Counted from the stretch's first letter, positions 11,997-23,160 are shown. The stretch is DNA of 64,000 bases from Syncephalis plumigaleata (GCA_025201365.1 JAIXMF010000008.1:186001-250000), one strand, 5' to 3'. Numbers and translations: made by a program. The notes: a model not told the origin generated them from the letters alone.

Positions 11997-12893
11997 TTAA
12001 GCAAATACTATGAGATAGACGGATCGATGCATGTATACTATTAATTATGATAAGAAAAAAGACCAATAAAGTCTAGCGTAAGTAGTAAAGGAAATAAAGA
12101 AGAAATACAATCGAATAGAGCAAGAAATCAATGTGGCCTACGAAAGAAATGACACTATTAGAAGGAGTCTAGGCGGTTTATTAATAACCAGATTTGCCGA
12201 GGATGAGCAACGCCAGCATCAATGTGTGGTGGTGGTAGTGATGGTGGTAGTACCCACGCCATTGGTATGCCCTGAACAGGAGTAGCAGAAGCATGTGCCC
12301 GTTTCATTGGTTTAAATGCAGAAGCATGATGTGTGAGTTATCCACATGGTGTATAGCCAGATATTAAAACGACTACTTGCACGCTAGTTATAGCGATAAG
12401 GACATTTACCAATTGATCAGATGATTATTCTAAACAACGATAAATAGCAACGAATAGCTTTGTAATGTATTAGTGTGACGCTATTTCCAATTGTAAACGT
12501 ATTGTAACATATGAACATTATTCATGATAAGTAATGGTTTGAAACAATAGGGGGATCCTACTGTGGACATTATGATTATGCTTAACGAAATTACACGACA
12601 AAATCTGACCAGGTTACACGGCACATCTAATGAACCGATTCAGGATTCTATATATTCCACATTTGACTGTGCCTTATTTTTGTTTGGTACGTGGATGTTT
12701 GGCGGATTCAAGCATGATTTTCTGAGTGCTGCCCACATTATTATGAATGTATTTGTTCTACATGTTTATACCTACTTAGTAAAATGTATTGCTGTTATTT
12801 TATTATTCATTTATTGATTTCAAATTGCTACTGTAATTGCTATTGATGAAGGAAGCACTTGCTAGTGATTGCGTATGGTTTATGATGTTAGGA
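11997..12893. other. Intergenic, 7TM array to Nup85-like gene
   Basis: No supported gene. A GGTGGTAGT-rich tract lies near 12220-12255. An 84-codon open frame at 12563-12817 has no recognisable feature. Confidence 0.5.
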
Positions 12894-15807
12894 TTATTCA
12901 TTGGTACTAATTGCTCGAGCAAGATTACGCACTAATGCAACACGTACTACCGACAGACGTGAAGTGAGTAGATTCAATTTTCCCGTTGATTCATCGACAT
13001 TCGCTACATCTGGTGTAGTAGCAGTTGTAGTATTACGTAGGCGTTTTCCATGCTGATTAAGTAATGAGTCCATCGACGAATCCATGCCAATAGTAACTCG
13101 CTTCTTCGCGGGCATATTAGCATTCACCAACTCTTCTAAGCAACGCATCATCTCGTACGTCTCCTCTGATGTAAACAAGACTTGCTCTCCTATAACATAC
13201 ATACGCACATATATCATAACGATTGCTTAATATTATACTTGAATCAACTTGTTACCGTGTTACTCTGCTTACCATCCAATAGTAGTAGGGCATCCATTAG
13301 AAGAATAGGCCAGAAACTACGTGGTGCTGCTCCCGATGAGAAGAATGGTGCTAATATTCTAGCGGCACTCGCGTAATCGCCATTCTATTCACATGATAAA
13401 CAATACGGTTATTACACGTTAAACTATCATGCTATCACGCCATTACTTACCGCGTATTCCTCATGGAAGCTACGGTAATGCGAGAGGAATGCAAGTAGAT
13501 CGCATTGTTTCTGCGCCTCTTGGTCCAAACTATCAATAAGCTCGATATTGATCAATTCACGATGCTCCAGATAGTCATTAAGGAGTTGTCCGGCCACCGT
13601 GGAGATGCGCGACGAGAGTCCAGCCTTTGAGTAATAAGCGATTGCTTGAGCGGGTCGTTGACGTGCAAAGTTCATACGTGCCCATACCTAAAAATTGATG
13701 ATTGATAATGATTGCGTTAGTTGTTGAGATAGAAAAAGAAGGAAACTAACGACTATAATGTGAGCGTATTCCTTACTCGATATATCGTTGACTTTTGCTC
13801 CACCAAGTGATATTCATCGCAAACGGATAATAACTGTTGTACTTGACGTTCATGCTTTAGGGGAATTCGTGTGATCAACTATATATATATATATATATCA
13901 ATATACCAATATATACTACATTATTATCGTATGATCAATGCTAGTGCACGCTATAGCGTCTTACCTTTTCCATACGTTCACGTCCTTGTACCGGACACCA
14001 GTAAAGATATCCCATAGCCAATGGCCAGTAGGTAGCATTATTCAGCTGTTCCGCATATTCGACTAGGAAATACTCATTCAAGTTACAGCTATACCTAATA
14101 AGCGGATGGAGTTATGCAACTAATTGACAATGTATCCAATAATCTATTTACCCTTGACTTGGTTGATCGAATAAATTAAGATAATTGAACATATCGGCCA
14201 GATGTGCAACTAGCCATGTATCAACGTAACTACAATCGCGAACAGCCTAGTGTGCCTACGTATTAGATAATATATTAACTAGTTTTACACTGCATTATTA
14301 CCTGAGTTGCATTCTGTTGGATGAGTGCCAATAATACTTGATCCAACGCTTTACCACGTAGCGAACCATGATGATTCACACAATCTGTAGCAAACTCTCT
14401 AGTCATTATGATCAGTCGTTGTATTGCTATGCTAATCATTGCATTCACTCACCCTACAAGTGATCGTCCGGCCAATGGACGACAAAGTACAAGAACGCCA
14501 ATAAGTGCTTCTAGCCAATTGGTAGCTGATTTAATAATTTGCTTTTCATCTCCCGTTAACATCAATAATATCGACTCCAGTTCATGCTTGTACGGCAATG
14601 TCGATCCCTTAATAATGGTCAATTGATAGCTAAACAATAGATATACATAGACACACATAAATTAGTCAAGATATCTAATATTACATTCATTCAACTTACC
14701 GTCCATCTTCCTGCCAACCACGCCATTGCGTTAAAAAGTCACCCTCGGTGCGTAGACCAGCCCGTCGTGGCATTTTACGTAGATGCGCGCATATCTGCTG
14801 AAGTTGCGGCTGTTGCTGACTGTCACCGCGGATGGTAGCCAATAGACGTGCCGCCTCATCCATCATACCACGTAGTAGGCATTGATGTAATAGTGACCAG
14901 AAATGCTCTCCAGGTTGCGGCACCATCGTTGCTATCATGGCCTCGATACTCGCTGTATCAGGTCCCGGATAATGCTCGTTCAACCAGCGACATAACGGTT
15001 CAGCCAATGGCTCAGTAGTCGTGTGCTCTAGTAGCATTAGCTCGTTAAGTTCCAGTATCATCGTGGCAACTCGGACAAATGTAAGTTCAATGACATTCGC
15101 GTCTGTGGTCTGACCCGCTGATGCTGCCAATAAATGGCGTGCATGACGTTTTAAAGCATCGCGGTATTGATGCGACACCTGACGTACTTGATCCAAACGT
15201 TTACGCGACAACGAGAAAATAGCCGATCGAGCATCGTTACTTGCACCGATATTACTGCCCATGGCTAATGTCGATGCTGATGTCGACGCTGATGGTATTG
15301 CATCTGTTGTCGCAGTAGCACTGGCTAGCTCCTCTCTTTTTATGGCCAATTGCATTTCTTTAAATATTACATAGGCATCTTGAATAAACTATCATATACG
15401 ACTATGAATACTACGCGATATATATTATGAAATGCATCATCGATAAAAAATACTTACGGGAAAACGCGCCACCGGTAAACCGTATAATTGTACCATGTAT
15501 ATGGAACGATCAGGTTCAAAGAAATCTTTAATCTAAGCATTTTATATATTTATGCATATGCATATGTTGGTTATTCAGTATATTGTCGTGTCTTTTTGCT
15601 AAATACCAAATCTTGACCTGGTTTACGCGGTTTTGTTCCGCCAACAGCGATAGTAAACGCGTTGTCGACACTTGAAGGCGCCACCAGAAGGGTGCGACCA
15701 CGAGAAGCCCATTCTCTTGTTTTCCCCGTTTCAATAAACGACGGATTCAAGGTAAATACATCGGGAACAGAATGAATTCCACCCTGACTAGCCGTGTTTG
15801 TCTCCAT
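12894..15807 (-). CDS. Nucleoporin Nup85-like (Y-complex scaffold)
   Basis: Probable Nup85 homologue, a helical scaffold protein of the nuclear-pore Y (Nup107-160) complex. It is read over about nine or ten short exons. The first exon is 15607-15807 (starting METNTASQGG), the second 15458-15532 (FFEPDRSIYMVQLYG), and the large third about 14700-15358. The third contains PQPGEHFWSLLHQCLLRGMMDEA and LRKMPRRAG, matching the family's conserved tract. Later exons carry LTGDEKQIIKSATNWLEALIG, DTWLVAHLADMFNYL, YWPLAMGYLYWCP, DLLAFLSHYRSFHEEY and, last, FTSEETYEMMRCLEEL, all in the order of Nup85 in other fungi and animals. Stop at 12894. Small exon ends near 13250-13440 and 13680-14450 are approximate. 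An AT microsatellite lies in one intron (13881-13898). It shares a 510-bp divergent promoter with the SBP2 gene. Confidence 0.75.
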
Positions 15808-15940
15808 AATAGTGGCAGTAAGAGTATAAAGAGAACGAGAGAACGAGAAAGCGTACGCGTAAGAGAGAGAGGGAAAGAAAAGGAAAAGTAGAATTCAATG
15901 AATCTGACAGACAATAAACGCAACTTATTTGTTTACAAAA

Positions 15941-16268
15941 CTTTCCAACCAGTTAATATAGTTGGTCTTTAACTTTTGCTGTTTATTAATAAATAATTTT
16001 GCACATTAGTTAGCATCACTGTCTTTGTCATTACTAATAATTAGCAAATAATTAACAAAATTATTAATGAAAACATTAACAAAAGGTAAGGGAAAGGTAA
16101 AAGGAAATTATAAAGAATGCCATTAATAAAAGTCAATAAATGTATTAACATTACATTACAAAAGTTGCACATCTATTAATAAATAATCTATTTAGTATAT
16201 AGTTCCAACAAATGTGCAAACATGTATTAATAAAAGTTAAATACTAGCAATGTCAACTGGCTAGAAAA
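15941..16268. mobile_element. MITE-like element, copy 1 (non-coding, terminal inverted repeats)
   Basis: The left end (from 15941, TTTCCAACCAGTTAATAT, then TTAACTTTTG and TTAATAAATAA) and the reverse complement of the right end (ending near 16268, TTTCTAGCCAGTTGACAT, then TTAACTTTTATTAAT) match over about 60 bp. There is no coding capacity. Similar ends are found at 30579-30806 and 39278-39504. This copy sits within the 510-bp gap between the Nup85-like and SBP2 start codons, so it may supply or disturb promoter sequence of both. Assignment to a transposase superfamily is not possible by eye, and target-site duplications were not convincing. Confidence 0.6.
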
Positions 16269-16316
16269 CCCTATATTCACTTTTTGTATTTTGTTTATGT
16301 GTACTGCTCTCATACA

Positions 16317-18247
16317 ATGTCACCGCCAAAACAGAAGCAGAAACAAAGCGGTGCTGTCACCACCAGTAGAAAGCCTAAGCCTACGCCGCTTTTACTGGCA
16401 GACCATATAGCAGCGCAACTTTACAAGGTACGTCATTCGCAACTATGAACTATGTAATTGCTTGTACTTACTCATTTGAATTGTATATGTATAAATATAA
16501 AAAGAGAAGTAACGCTACTGCTAAGAAACATCATCGAAATACACGTAAATTGTCATTTGATATGGATAAACGGAAGAAAACGAGTAAATCTGGATGGTTA
16601 GCACGAGAGCGTCAGTCTATTAAACCACGTAATCCACTGGATAGCAGTGCACCACGTATTATGTATCGAGGATTTCAACGAAGAACACCAAAGGTACGTA
16701 AAACCATCACCCCTATGAAACGTAAACTATTGGCGGGGAGAGCAGAATTGCGTATGCAACTATCAGAGCGATTAGCACGCATGAAAGACAAGAAAGATCG
16801 AAAAGCGATCGATGATAATCATCGTAATGCAATGGAGCAGCAAACTACTAAAACGCCAACATCGCCTATGAGGAATATTTGGCTAGAACGTGGACCGCCA
16901 AACATTGTAGCCAGTACGAATAATCAACATACAACAGGTACAAATACGCCGTTAAAACGACGTAAAACACGACGTGCCACCAAGAAGAAGAAGAAGAAGA
17001 ACAGCGGCAATAGCAGCAATCAAAGTTTGACGTTAACATCGAATGAGCAACTTTTAAATGATATGCCAATACAAATTCGATATATACTAAGTCATACGCT
17101 AAACTATAATCGTGGATTACCTCAAAGGTAAGATATCATAAGGAATTATGAAATGCATCGGAAAACACAATCAGCTAACTGCTTGACCAGTTACTGTGAT
17201 CAACTGGTGTCTATAGAGTTGGATAAAGCCGTAACGAATCTATTAGGGGAATTGATTCGATTTCAGAAAAGAAAGCAACAGCAAGATCCGATCAAGGTAA
17301 AATGTTTATTAATTATTAATGAAAGCAAACATGCACGCATTGACATAAATACAGGCAAAAATACGAAAACGATATGTTATCGGGTTACGTGAGACATTAC
17401 GTGCACTTGCACTGAACAAGGCGCGTTGTGTTATTATGGCCAAGAACATCGAATATATTCATCCTAGTGGTAAGCTAAATAGACGAATGTTAGGACAGCA
17501 ATGACATATATTCATCTGATCCATGTCGTAGAGGAGCAACTTGACCCATTGGTGGTGGAGATACGACAACAATGCTACCATCAAGCGATACCACTCGTTT
17601 ATTCGATGACTCGACGTCAACTTGGTCAAGCAACCGGTGAGGCTCGTGGACGTCGTGCGGGCGGTGTCGCATGCCTAGCCCTACTAATGATAGATGGCGC
17701 CGAGCCACTCTACGAGCAAGTATTGAATCAAGCTGAAAAAGATAGCACTAACTGGCGAAACTACTTTTGCAGTTTGTCACCATCCACTGAATCGGCTATG
17801 CCGTGGAATAATTACCGCGAAACACCGATATGGTTGGCTGCGTGGCATGGCTACTCGGTGGATGTGGTACGTATTTGCTTAGAGAAAGGCTGGCCGATAG
17901 ACGCATGCCCTATTACTATACCAGCTACCGACAATGGTAATAGTAATGCCAGCGAGAATGAATATCATCATTGGACGCCATTGATGGCTGCAGCCTATCG
18001 GGGTCACACCCATCTAGTGGCCTATCTACTGGCGAATGGAGCCAATGTAAACGCGCAGGATCAACAGAATAGATCGGCACTATGGCTAGCAGTGGAACAG
18101 GGCCATGTGCAAGTAGTGAAAGAACTGCTAAAACCAATCCATGGCACTGACGCGACTATACGCGATAAGCATGATCAAACCGTATTACATGTAGCTATTC
18201 AAAAAAATCACGTAAAGATAATTGAAATATTACGACAACTTAATTGA
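16317..18247 (+). CDS. SECIS-binding protein 2 (SBP2) homologue with C-terminal ankyrin repeats
   Basis: Selenocysteine-insertion factor: in the known family it binds SECIS hairpins in selenoprotein mRNA and the ribosome, so that UGA is read as selenocysteine. Five exons stay in frame: 16317-16427, 16505-17127, 17191-17296, 17355-17469 and 17532-18247, giving 556 residues. Exon 1 holds a basic stretch with TPLLLADHIAAQL, like the LGDMLAALE motif of SBP2. Exon 2 has NPLDSSAP followed by a basic helix (KKTITPMKRKLL-like order), the family's selenocysteine-incorporation domain. Residues about 245-400 form the L7Ae-type RNA-binding domain (YCDQLVSIELDKAVTNLL, RKRYVIGLRETLRALALNK, CVIMAKNIEYIHPS, IPLVYSMTRRQLGQA). 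Residues about 415-556 in the same exon form about four ankyrin repeats (TPLMAAAYRGHTHLVAYLLA and similar). Known SBP2 proteins are not described with ankyrin repeats as far as I know. Confidence 0.88.
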
Positions 18248-18397
18248 AACTAAGAGAGATAGATAGAATATTACTTTTATTATTTGATAATTTCTTTTTT
18301 TTGTAAACGATTCAATAAAAGACAAGCGAGTAATTTAATTGATCCTAGGAAGCATGTTACATCAATGAAAATAAAAAATGTAGTCGTTGTGATTTAT

Positions 18398-19141
18398 TTA
18401 ATGAAAACCAAAACGTTCCTTTAGCGATGTCATTTCCTCGTGGATGCGATGGCGTAATCGGCCGTGTTTACCATGAAGTTTATCGCTCCAGTAGCTGTTT
18501 GCCTCTTGTACTTCGGTAGTCTCCGATTTATCTCCATCTTTCACCGTGGTAGTTGTCGTGGTAACTGTAATAGTGGCCGCTCGATTGAGACGATCAAGCT
18601 CGCCCATGAGTGATTGTAAACGCTCGGATGTTTCACGGCATCGTTCGCGTAATGCCTCGCCATTGCCTTCTTTGCGTAAATGGCGTACATGTCGTTGTAC
18701 TTTACGTGCTTTCGCTTTGTCCTCATCATCACTCGTGTCAGATGATGACGATGATGACGACGATGATGATGCCGCTGCTGCATTATCGTCTTTTTCCCCT
18801 TGCTTTTCCTTCTTCGATTCAAGTTGATCAAGCGCCAAATGAATCATCTTCAAATCATTATCTAGTAGTTTGTCGAGTTCACCTTTAACGTGGTTCAAAC
18901 GTTCGTTGAGCTCGTCCCTCTCCGATTCAACCGCGCGTTTGAGCATCCGACGACGCCAGTTGCGACGATAATGCTTAAACACGCGAATAAGCCCCATGCC
19001 CGCCACTGTGACTAGAGTGGCCGATACCGCTGCCACCACAATATGTTTGCCCTTGACGGTATGGCCGTTAATAGTGCCAACAGGTTTGTCCAAAGCACGA
19101 GATGCGGAATCAGCCGCGTTATGAAGTGCTTTCGGTGCCAT
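18398..19141 (-). CDS. Single-pass membrane protein with coiled coil, possibly BAG-domain (Snl1-like)
   Basis: 247 residues, one exon. Order: a short N-terminus, one transmembrane helix (about 33-52, IVVAAVSATLVTVAGMGLI), a strongly basic stop-transfer (YRRNWRRRMLKR), an acidic/basic coiled coil, a Ser run then Asp/Glu run (about 125-145), and a second helical segment with LRERCRETSERLQSLMGELD. That segment resembles a BAG domain (Hsp70 nucleotide-exchange helper), and a tail-facing BAG domain behind one membrane helix is the plan of yeast Snl1. Similarity is weak, so this is a suggestion. The Ser/Asp codons form simple repeats (18750-18775 region). Only 150 bp separate its stop from the convergent SBP2 gene. 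Confidence 0.55.
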   Translation of the reverse strand: MAPKALHNAADSASRALDKPVGTINGHTVKGKHIVVAAVSATLVTVAGMGLIRVFKHYRRNWRRRMLKRAVESERDELNERLNHVKGELDKLLDNDLKMIHLALDQLESKKEKQGEKDDNAAAASSSSSSSSSSDTSDDEDKAKARKVQRHVRHLRKEGNGEALRERCRETSERLQSLMGELDRLNRAATITVTTTTTTVKDGDKSETTEVQEANSYWSDKLHGKHGRLRHRIHEEMTSLKERFGFH

Positions 19142-19938
19142 AATATATGTGTATATCTCTTTTGTGTTGTTAACGGTAGTAGTAGTATGGGACGGAGAAT
19201 GAAATGAAATAAAGTTGATAAACTACTAGTAGGTGTAAGCGTAGAATAGAATAGAAGGAATTGCTAAAGCCGTTGAACAGGCTAGGCCCAACTACCGCAC
19301 ACACGTCATCTTAGCATTCTCGTCATTTCCTTATTGATATGTGATATACTGTTGATCACCATACTCATTGGTAAAAGTCGATATTTATTTAGACCAATCA
19401 TTAATTGTGTAACTTTGCCATACACCTATATACATACATACACACATACACACACACGCGCGCTATGTAGAAACAATATAGAATGATGAAAGTAAAATCA
19501 TTATCATTATAGATAGTAATATATCAATGTACTTGCACGTCTAGTTGAACAACTGTAACTAACATCGTGCAACAGCATTAGCATGAATGATGCCTCATAT
19601 TCAGTATATCACGCGACTGTGGAGTATGCAGGACAGGGTCGGCGACAGCACTCCCCATGCATTCTGCGATAACAATGATGGCTAGAAAACCCGTTTATTG
19701 CATATCTAGTCCAATATGGATCCCGGATGGTGTTGAACTTCGTAATAGCAATAGTTGCCTTTAAATGCGATCCAACAACCTCGTGATTATCCTTTATTCG
19801 GCTGTTCTACTCGATACAAGAATTTAATATTAATACTTTTATTGCATAATCCACTTTCATAACACACAAATAATATATATATATCTCCCTAAATTCCATT
19901 GTAAACATTATATCCACTTCCCGTAAGATAGTCGTGTC
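19142..19938. other. Divergent intergenic region
   Basis: Promoter side for both the BAG-like gene (-) and 7TM copy D (+). It contains a CA-rich tract near 19430-19465; no gene is seen. Confidence 0.5.
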
Positions 19939-20925
19939 ATGAAGCAGACGACCAGTTCAGGTCAACTCAACTCGTACGAGTACTGGGTCGGTGACGGTCA
20001 GGATATCCTGGCTATTCGTAGACGTAGCACGGGCATCCATCTACAAGTTATGGCGAATACTATCCTATTAGTCTTATTCGTATATAACTTTCTTACTTCC
20101 ATTAAAATTACATGTAAACATCCTCGTCGACTTGTATCATGGTGTTGCCTTATACCATCGGCATTGGGCGTCATTGTATTTGGTATCATAGTCTTACCGG
20201 GATGTTTGCCATGGGGTGCTCCATGCTACTCGGCAGTCTGGAGTGTCGTCGTCGGGTATTCGCTCTCCTCGATGACCGTGCACACCTCGCTGCTAGAACG
20301 CGCCTACTACGCTCATAATCGTAATATCTGGCTATTGATCATTGGGATAGTGATCATTGCCGCTCCATCGCCCGTGTTCATTTACCTTGTATGGCTTCTT
20401 GTCAAGGTGGAAAATCTACCCGGTTCAGGTTGTAATGCCACATTCCCCTCGTTCTTCCCCTATTTCCGATTACTCTTGGATGCACCTCCTAATATCATAT
20501 TTTCCGTATCGTTTATCATCGTATTCTACCAGCAGTATAAACGCCTAGGAGACCAATGCTGGAAGGGACTAGCCCAGGATGGAATTATTACCGCATTGCT
20601 TATTATTACTTCCAACTTTCTTTGCATGCTAGCCAATGTCCTACACATCTTTGGTCCAATCACGGATATGGTATACATTCTAGACTGGTGAGCATAATAT
20701 AGTTTTGTTTTTTTTGTTTCTAACTCGCTAATTCTACTCACGCTTACATGTAGGGTGGTGACGACAACACTATTAGTATATAGCGTTCATCGTCGGGAGA
20801 CCATCCAATCGAGTCTATATAAGAAACAATCAGCAACACCACTCGCCACTGAAGCGTTCACCCTACAGCTGGGCGAGACATGTGGCTACACGTATATTGA
20901 CTCGCATGCTATATACTCCTCCTAA
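19939..20925 (+). CDS. Seven-transmembrane protein, family copy D (second branch)
   Basis: 306 residues in two exons: 19939-20687 and 20754-20925. The intron again splits the Trp codon after its second base (YILDW, then VVTTTLLVYSVHRRE). Seven hydrophobic helices are visible. Landmarks shared with copy E include HPRRLVSWCC, LERAYYAHNRNIWLLIIG, a Cys before a Phe/Pro-rich outer loop (FPSFFPYFRLLLDAPPNIIFS), and QQYKRLGDQCWKGLAQDGI. Copies D and E are closer to each other than to A-C, so two branches exist. It is isolated from the A-C array and on the opposite strand. Function unknown. Confidence 0.85.
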
Positions 20926-21315
20926 GGACACTAATATACAGACACACATATATAACAGCGATATTATACCTAGAAAAACAATAACATTTTTGACAATATA
21001 GTAATCTATTTAATAGATCATTATCATGATTACTTGACGGGAATAAGTGATGAGTAGCAGTAACAGTAACAGTAGCAATAGTGGTAGATAAAGATGAAGC
21101 TTTGTTTATTACGATATTAGTAACCGGTGCTACATACGACATCTATTATCTACTGTAGCACTTGTAACAAATATATTTTGTGTTTTAATAACGTTTATTC
21201 CTGAATGTTTATTATTATTATTATTGTTGTTGTTGCTGTTCAAATATTATTAGTACTTGTCCTATTTGCTATTATGACCTGCAAAATAGCTCAATCATCA
21301 TGACTAATTAGACAG
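20926..21315. other. Convergent 3' intergenic region
   Basis: AT-rich; an ATT/GTT-type tract at 21205-21240. Nothing else is seen. Confidence 0.45.
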
Positions 21316-22197
21316 CTAGTGTTGCTGTAATTTCCCGTCAACGCATTTATATTGCTTAGATGAATAACAGGCCCTATCGCAGGCTTTCATGCCTACTTCG
21401 CAAAGCTGATTATTGTCGCATACGTATTTATTCTTGTTATACGTTTGACCGGCGCACTTGTCATTCCCTGATAATGGCGGATTGGGTTGCGGTTGTGGTA
21501 CCTGCTTTGACGCGCCATCTTTTGGAGGAGTTGGCTTACTACTTGGTTTACCATTACCAAGTATCATAACGTCGAAACAAGCGGTGTACTCTTCGGGTGC
21601 TGCCTTATCGAATTTCCACCACCACACGAATTGGTGACGACCTGGTGTGGCATCATTGGGAATAGTAAAGGTACCACGGCACGGCCTCTTGACGCGACCT
21701 GGCTGCAATCCATCTTCCGAGCACTGGCCATCATCGAATGGTTGTGCTTCGCCCAATTGATTGCTGCTCGATAGGTCGGATCGCATCTTGAGCGTATCCT
21801 CGTTTGCCGCCGACGACCAATGAATGGTGTACGTCTTTGGATCCGGCTTATCCGGCAGACGATCCTTCGTCACATGTCCGTTCTCCAGATATGTGAACGT
21901 AAGCGTCTGACCGGGACGAGCTTGAGCCATCGGGAATCCGGGCGTGTAACTATTGCTAGAGTCTTGTCGACCAGGGAAGCAGACCGGCACGTTCTTCCTG
22001 TCCAGGATACGATAGGTCACATCGGTATCGGTATGACTGGCACTCCAGCCACGCTGGTATCCGCTACATTGAGCCGTGCCAACTGAGTAATCGGTACATT
22101 CAAGCCAGGAATGAGCTACAGTTTGCTGTACAGTAGCAATCATTAAAATGACGGCCAACTGACTGATGACAATAGTCTTTGACAATGAATATAGCAT
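21316..22197 (-). CDS. Lytic polysaccharide monooxygenase-like protein 1, with C-terminal Cys-rich binding module
   Basis: Secreted copper enzyme candidate cutting chitin or another polysaccharide. The ATG at 22197 opens a typical signal peptide; an in-frame ATG 27 codons upstream would put a charged tail before it and is less likely. The mature chain begins HSWLEC, so the N-terminal His needed for the copper brace is present. Further marks are YTIHWSS, GRHQFVWWWKF and YTACFDV with paired Cys. After a Pro/Lys linker comes a module of about 40 residues (CAGQTYNKNKYVC, LCEVG, ACYSSKQYKC) resembling CBM52-type carbohydrate binding. The AA family number cannot be fixed by eye. Bases 21565-22113 are identical by eye to 42652-43200 in paralog 2. 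Confidence 0.8.
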   Translation of the reverse strand: MLYSLSKTIVISQLAVILMIATVQQTVAHSWLECTDYSVGTAQCSGYQRGWSASHTDTDVTYRILDRKNVPVCFPGRQDSSNSYTPGFPMAQARPGQTLTFTYLENGHVTKDRLPDKPDPKTYTIHWSSAANEDTLKMRSDLSSSNQLGEAQPFDDGQCSEDGLQPGRVKRPCRGTFTIPNDATPGRHQFVWWWKFDKAAPEEYTACFDVMILGNGKPSSKPTPPKDGASKQVPQPQPNPPLSGNDKCAGQTYNKNKYVCDNNQLCEVGMKACDRACYSSKQYKCVDGKLQQH

Positions 22198-22749
22198 GAC
22201 AGCGTGACTGTTATGAAATGATAATTGGAATGATGAATGGCGTTTTCGTTGTCGTTCTATCTCTTCAGAATAGCGCACTATTTAATATAGATATACGTTA
22301 ATTGCCCGCCTTAACTTGTATATACACATGTTACATAGCCTCTGCCTAAGAATAAATATGAAACTTGTAACCTTCATAGTTTACGGAAACAATGTTTCAT
22401 GATTTTTATTATTACTTCTTAACGTTGTTTCCATTGTAGATCCCCGAACATTATTAGACATCATTATACGAATACTTTATAAGAGCATGATATGAATCAT
22501 GCATGTCTGAAATGCTAAATGTATCAGTGCTACCTAGTTATCGTACTAAGAAGCCATAACATATATGCCTTTTCTATGAGCAGATTCAAAGCATTATCGC
22601 CTATTTATTGTACATTAACGAGTTACACATGTGTTTCTAAACATTGTTTTATTCATGTCATCCGACAAACAAATCAATGTTGGTGTACAACACTAATAAT
22701 ACTTTTTATTAATGAATAACAAGTTCCCAATAATAAAATTCAATATAGG
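22198..22749. other. Intergenic, LPMO 1 upstream
   Basis: Promoter side of LPMO 1 and AT-rich sequence. No gene is seen. Confidence 0.45.
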
Positions 22750-23160
22750 AACATTTATACCTTCGATTAATGTACCAGGTATCATGGCTGTAATAACATG
22801 AAGATTATTGCCGCCTAGTTCAATTTCATTCATTGCTGCTATGGCCACCGGAACTACCTCATTCGATTCAAAATCAATAAATCTAATGCAATTTATTAAA
22901 TGGATTTATATACATGTCTTTTGCTATCATCTTACCCGTAGCTCCTGTGCTGCCTTGTAGTCCTATTCGGCTAATGCTAATAACGATTTAATAGTTAGCA
23001 AACTAGTGAATGGAATGACCGCGTATGCATATGTGCTTACAACGAGAATGCAATACTCGATTTTACCCAAATGCCTCAATGATAGTTTACAGTGTCAACT
23101 ATACCATATTAAATAAAACGGATCAACATTACAAATACTCGCATATTCCATAATCATATG
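22750..23160 (-). pseudogene. PUF60-like fragment (RRM2 region), decayed duplicate
   Basis: The reverse strand shows pieces of the second RRM of PUF60 (poly-U-binding splicing factor) in exon-like blocks: RVFV near 23150, IEAFG near 23070, then NRTTRQHRSYG (about 22960-22990), then FIDFESNEVVPVAIAAM and ELGGNNLHV (22770-22890), with matching intron ends. A one-base insertion after IEAFG and the lack of both the 5' part and the 3' UHM part show it is not a gene. The same blocks, with different damage, occur at 48110-48505, inverted. Homology between the two regions stops near 22750. Confidence 0.7.

Noticed and set aside
12563-12817. 84-codon open frame
   Set aside because: No domain, no splice context, AT-rich composition; most likely chance.
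17191-17860. The L7Ae domain as a ribosomal protein or snoRNP protein (eL8, eL30, Nhp2)
   Set aside because: The order of conserved blocks and the upstream NPLDSSAP motif are specific to SBP2.
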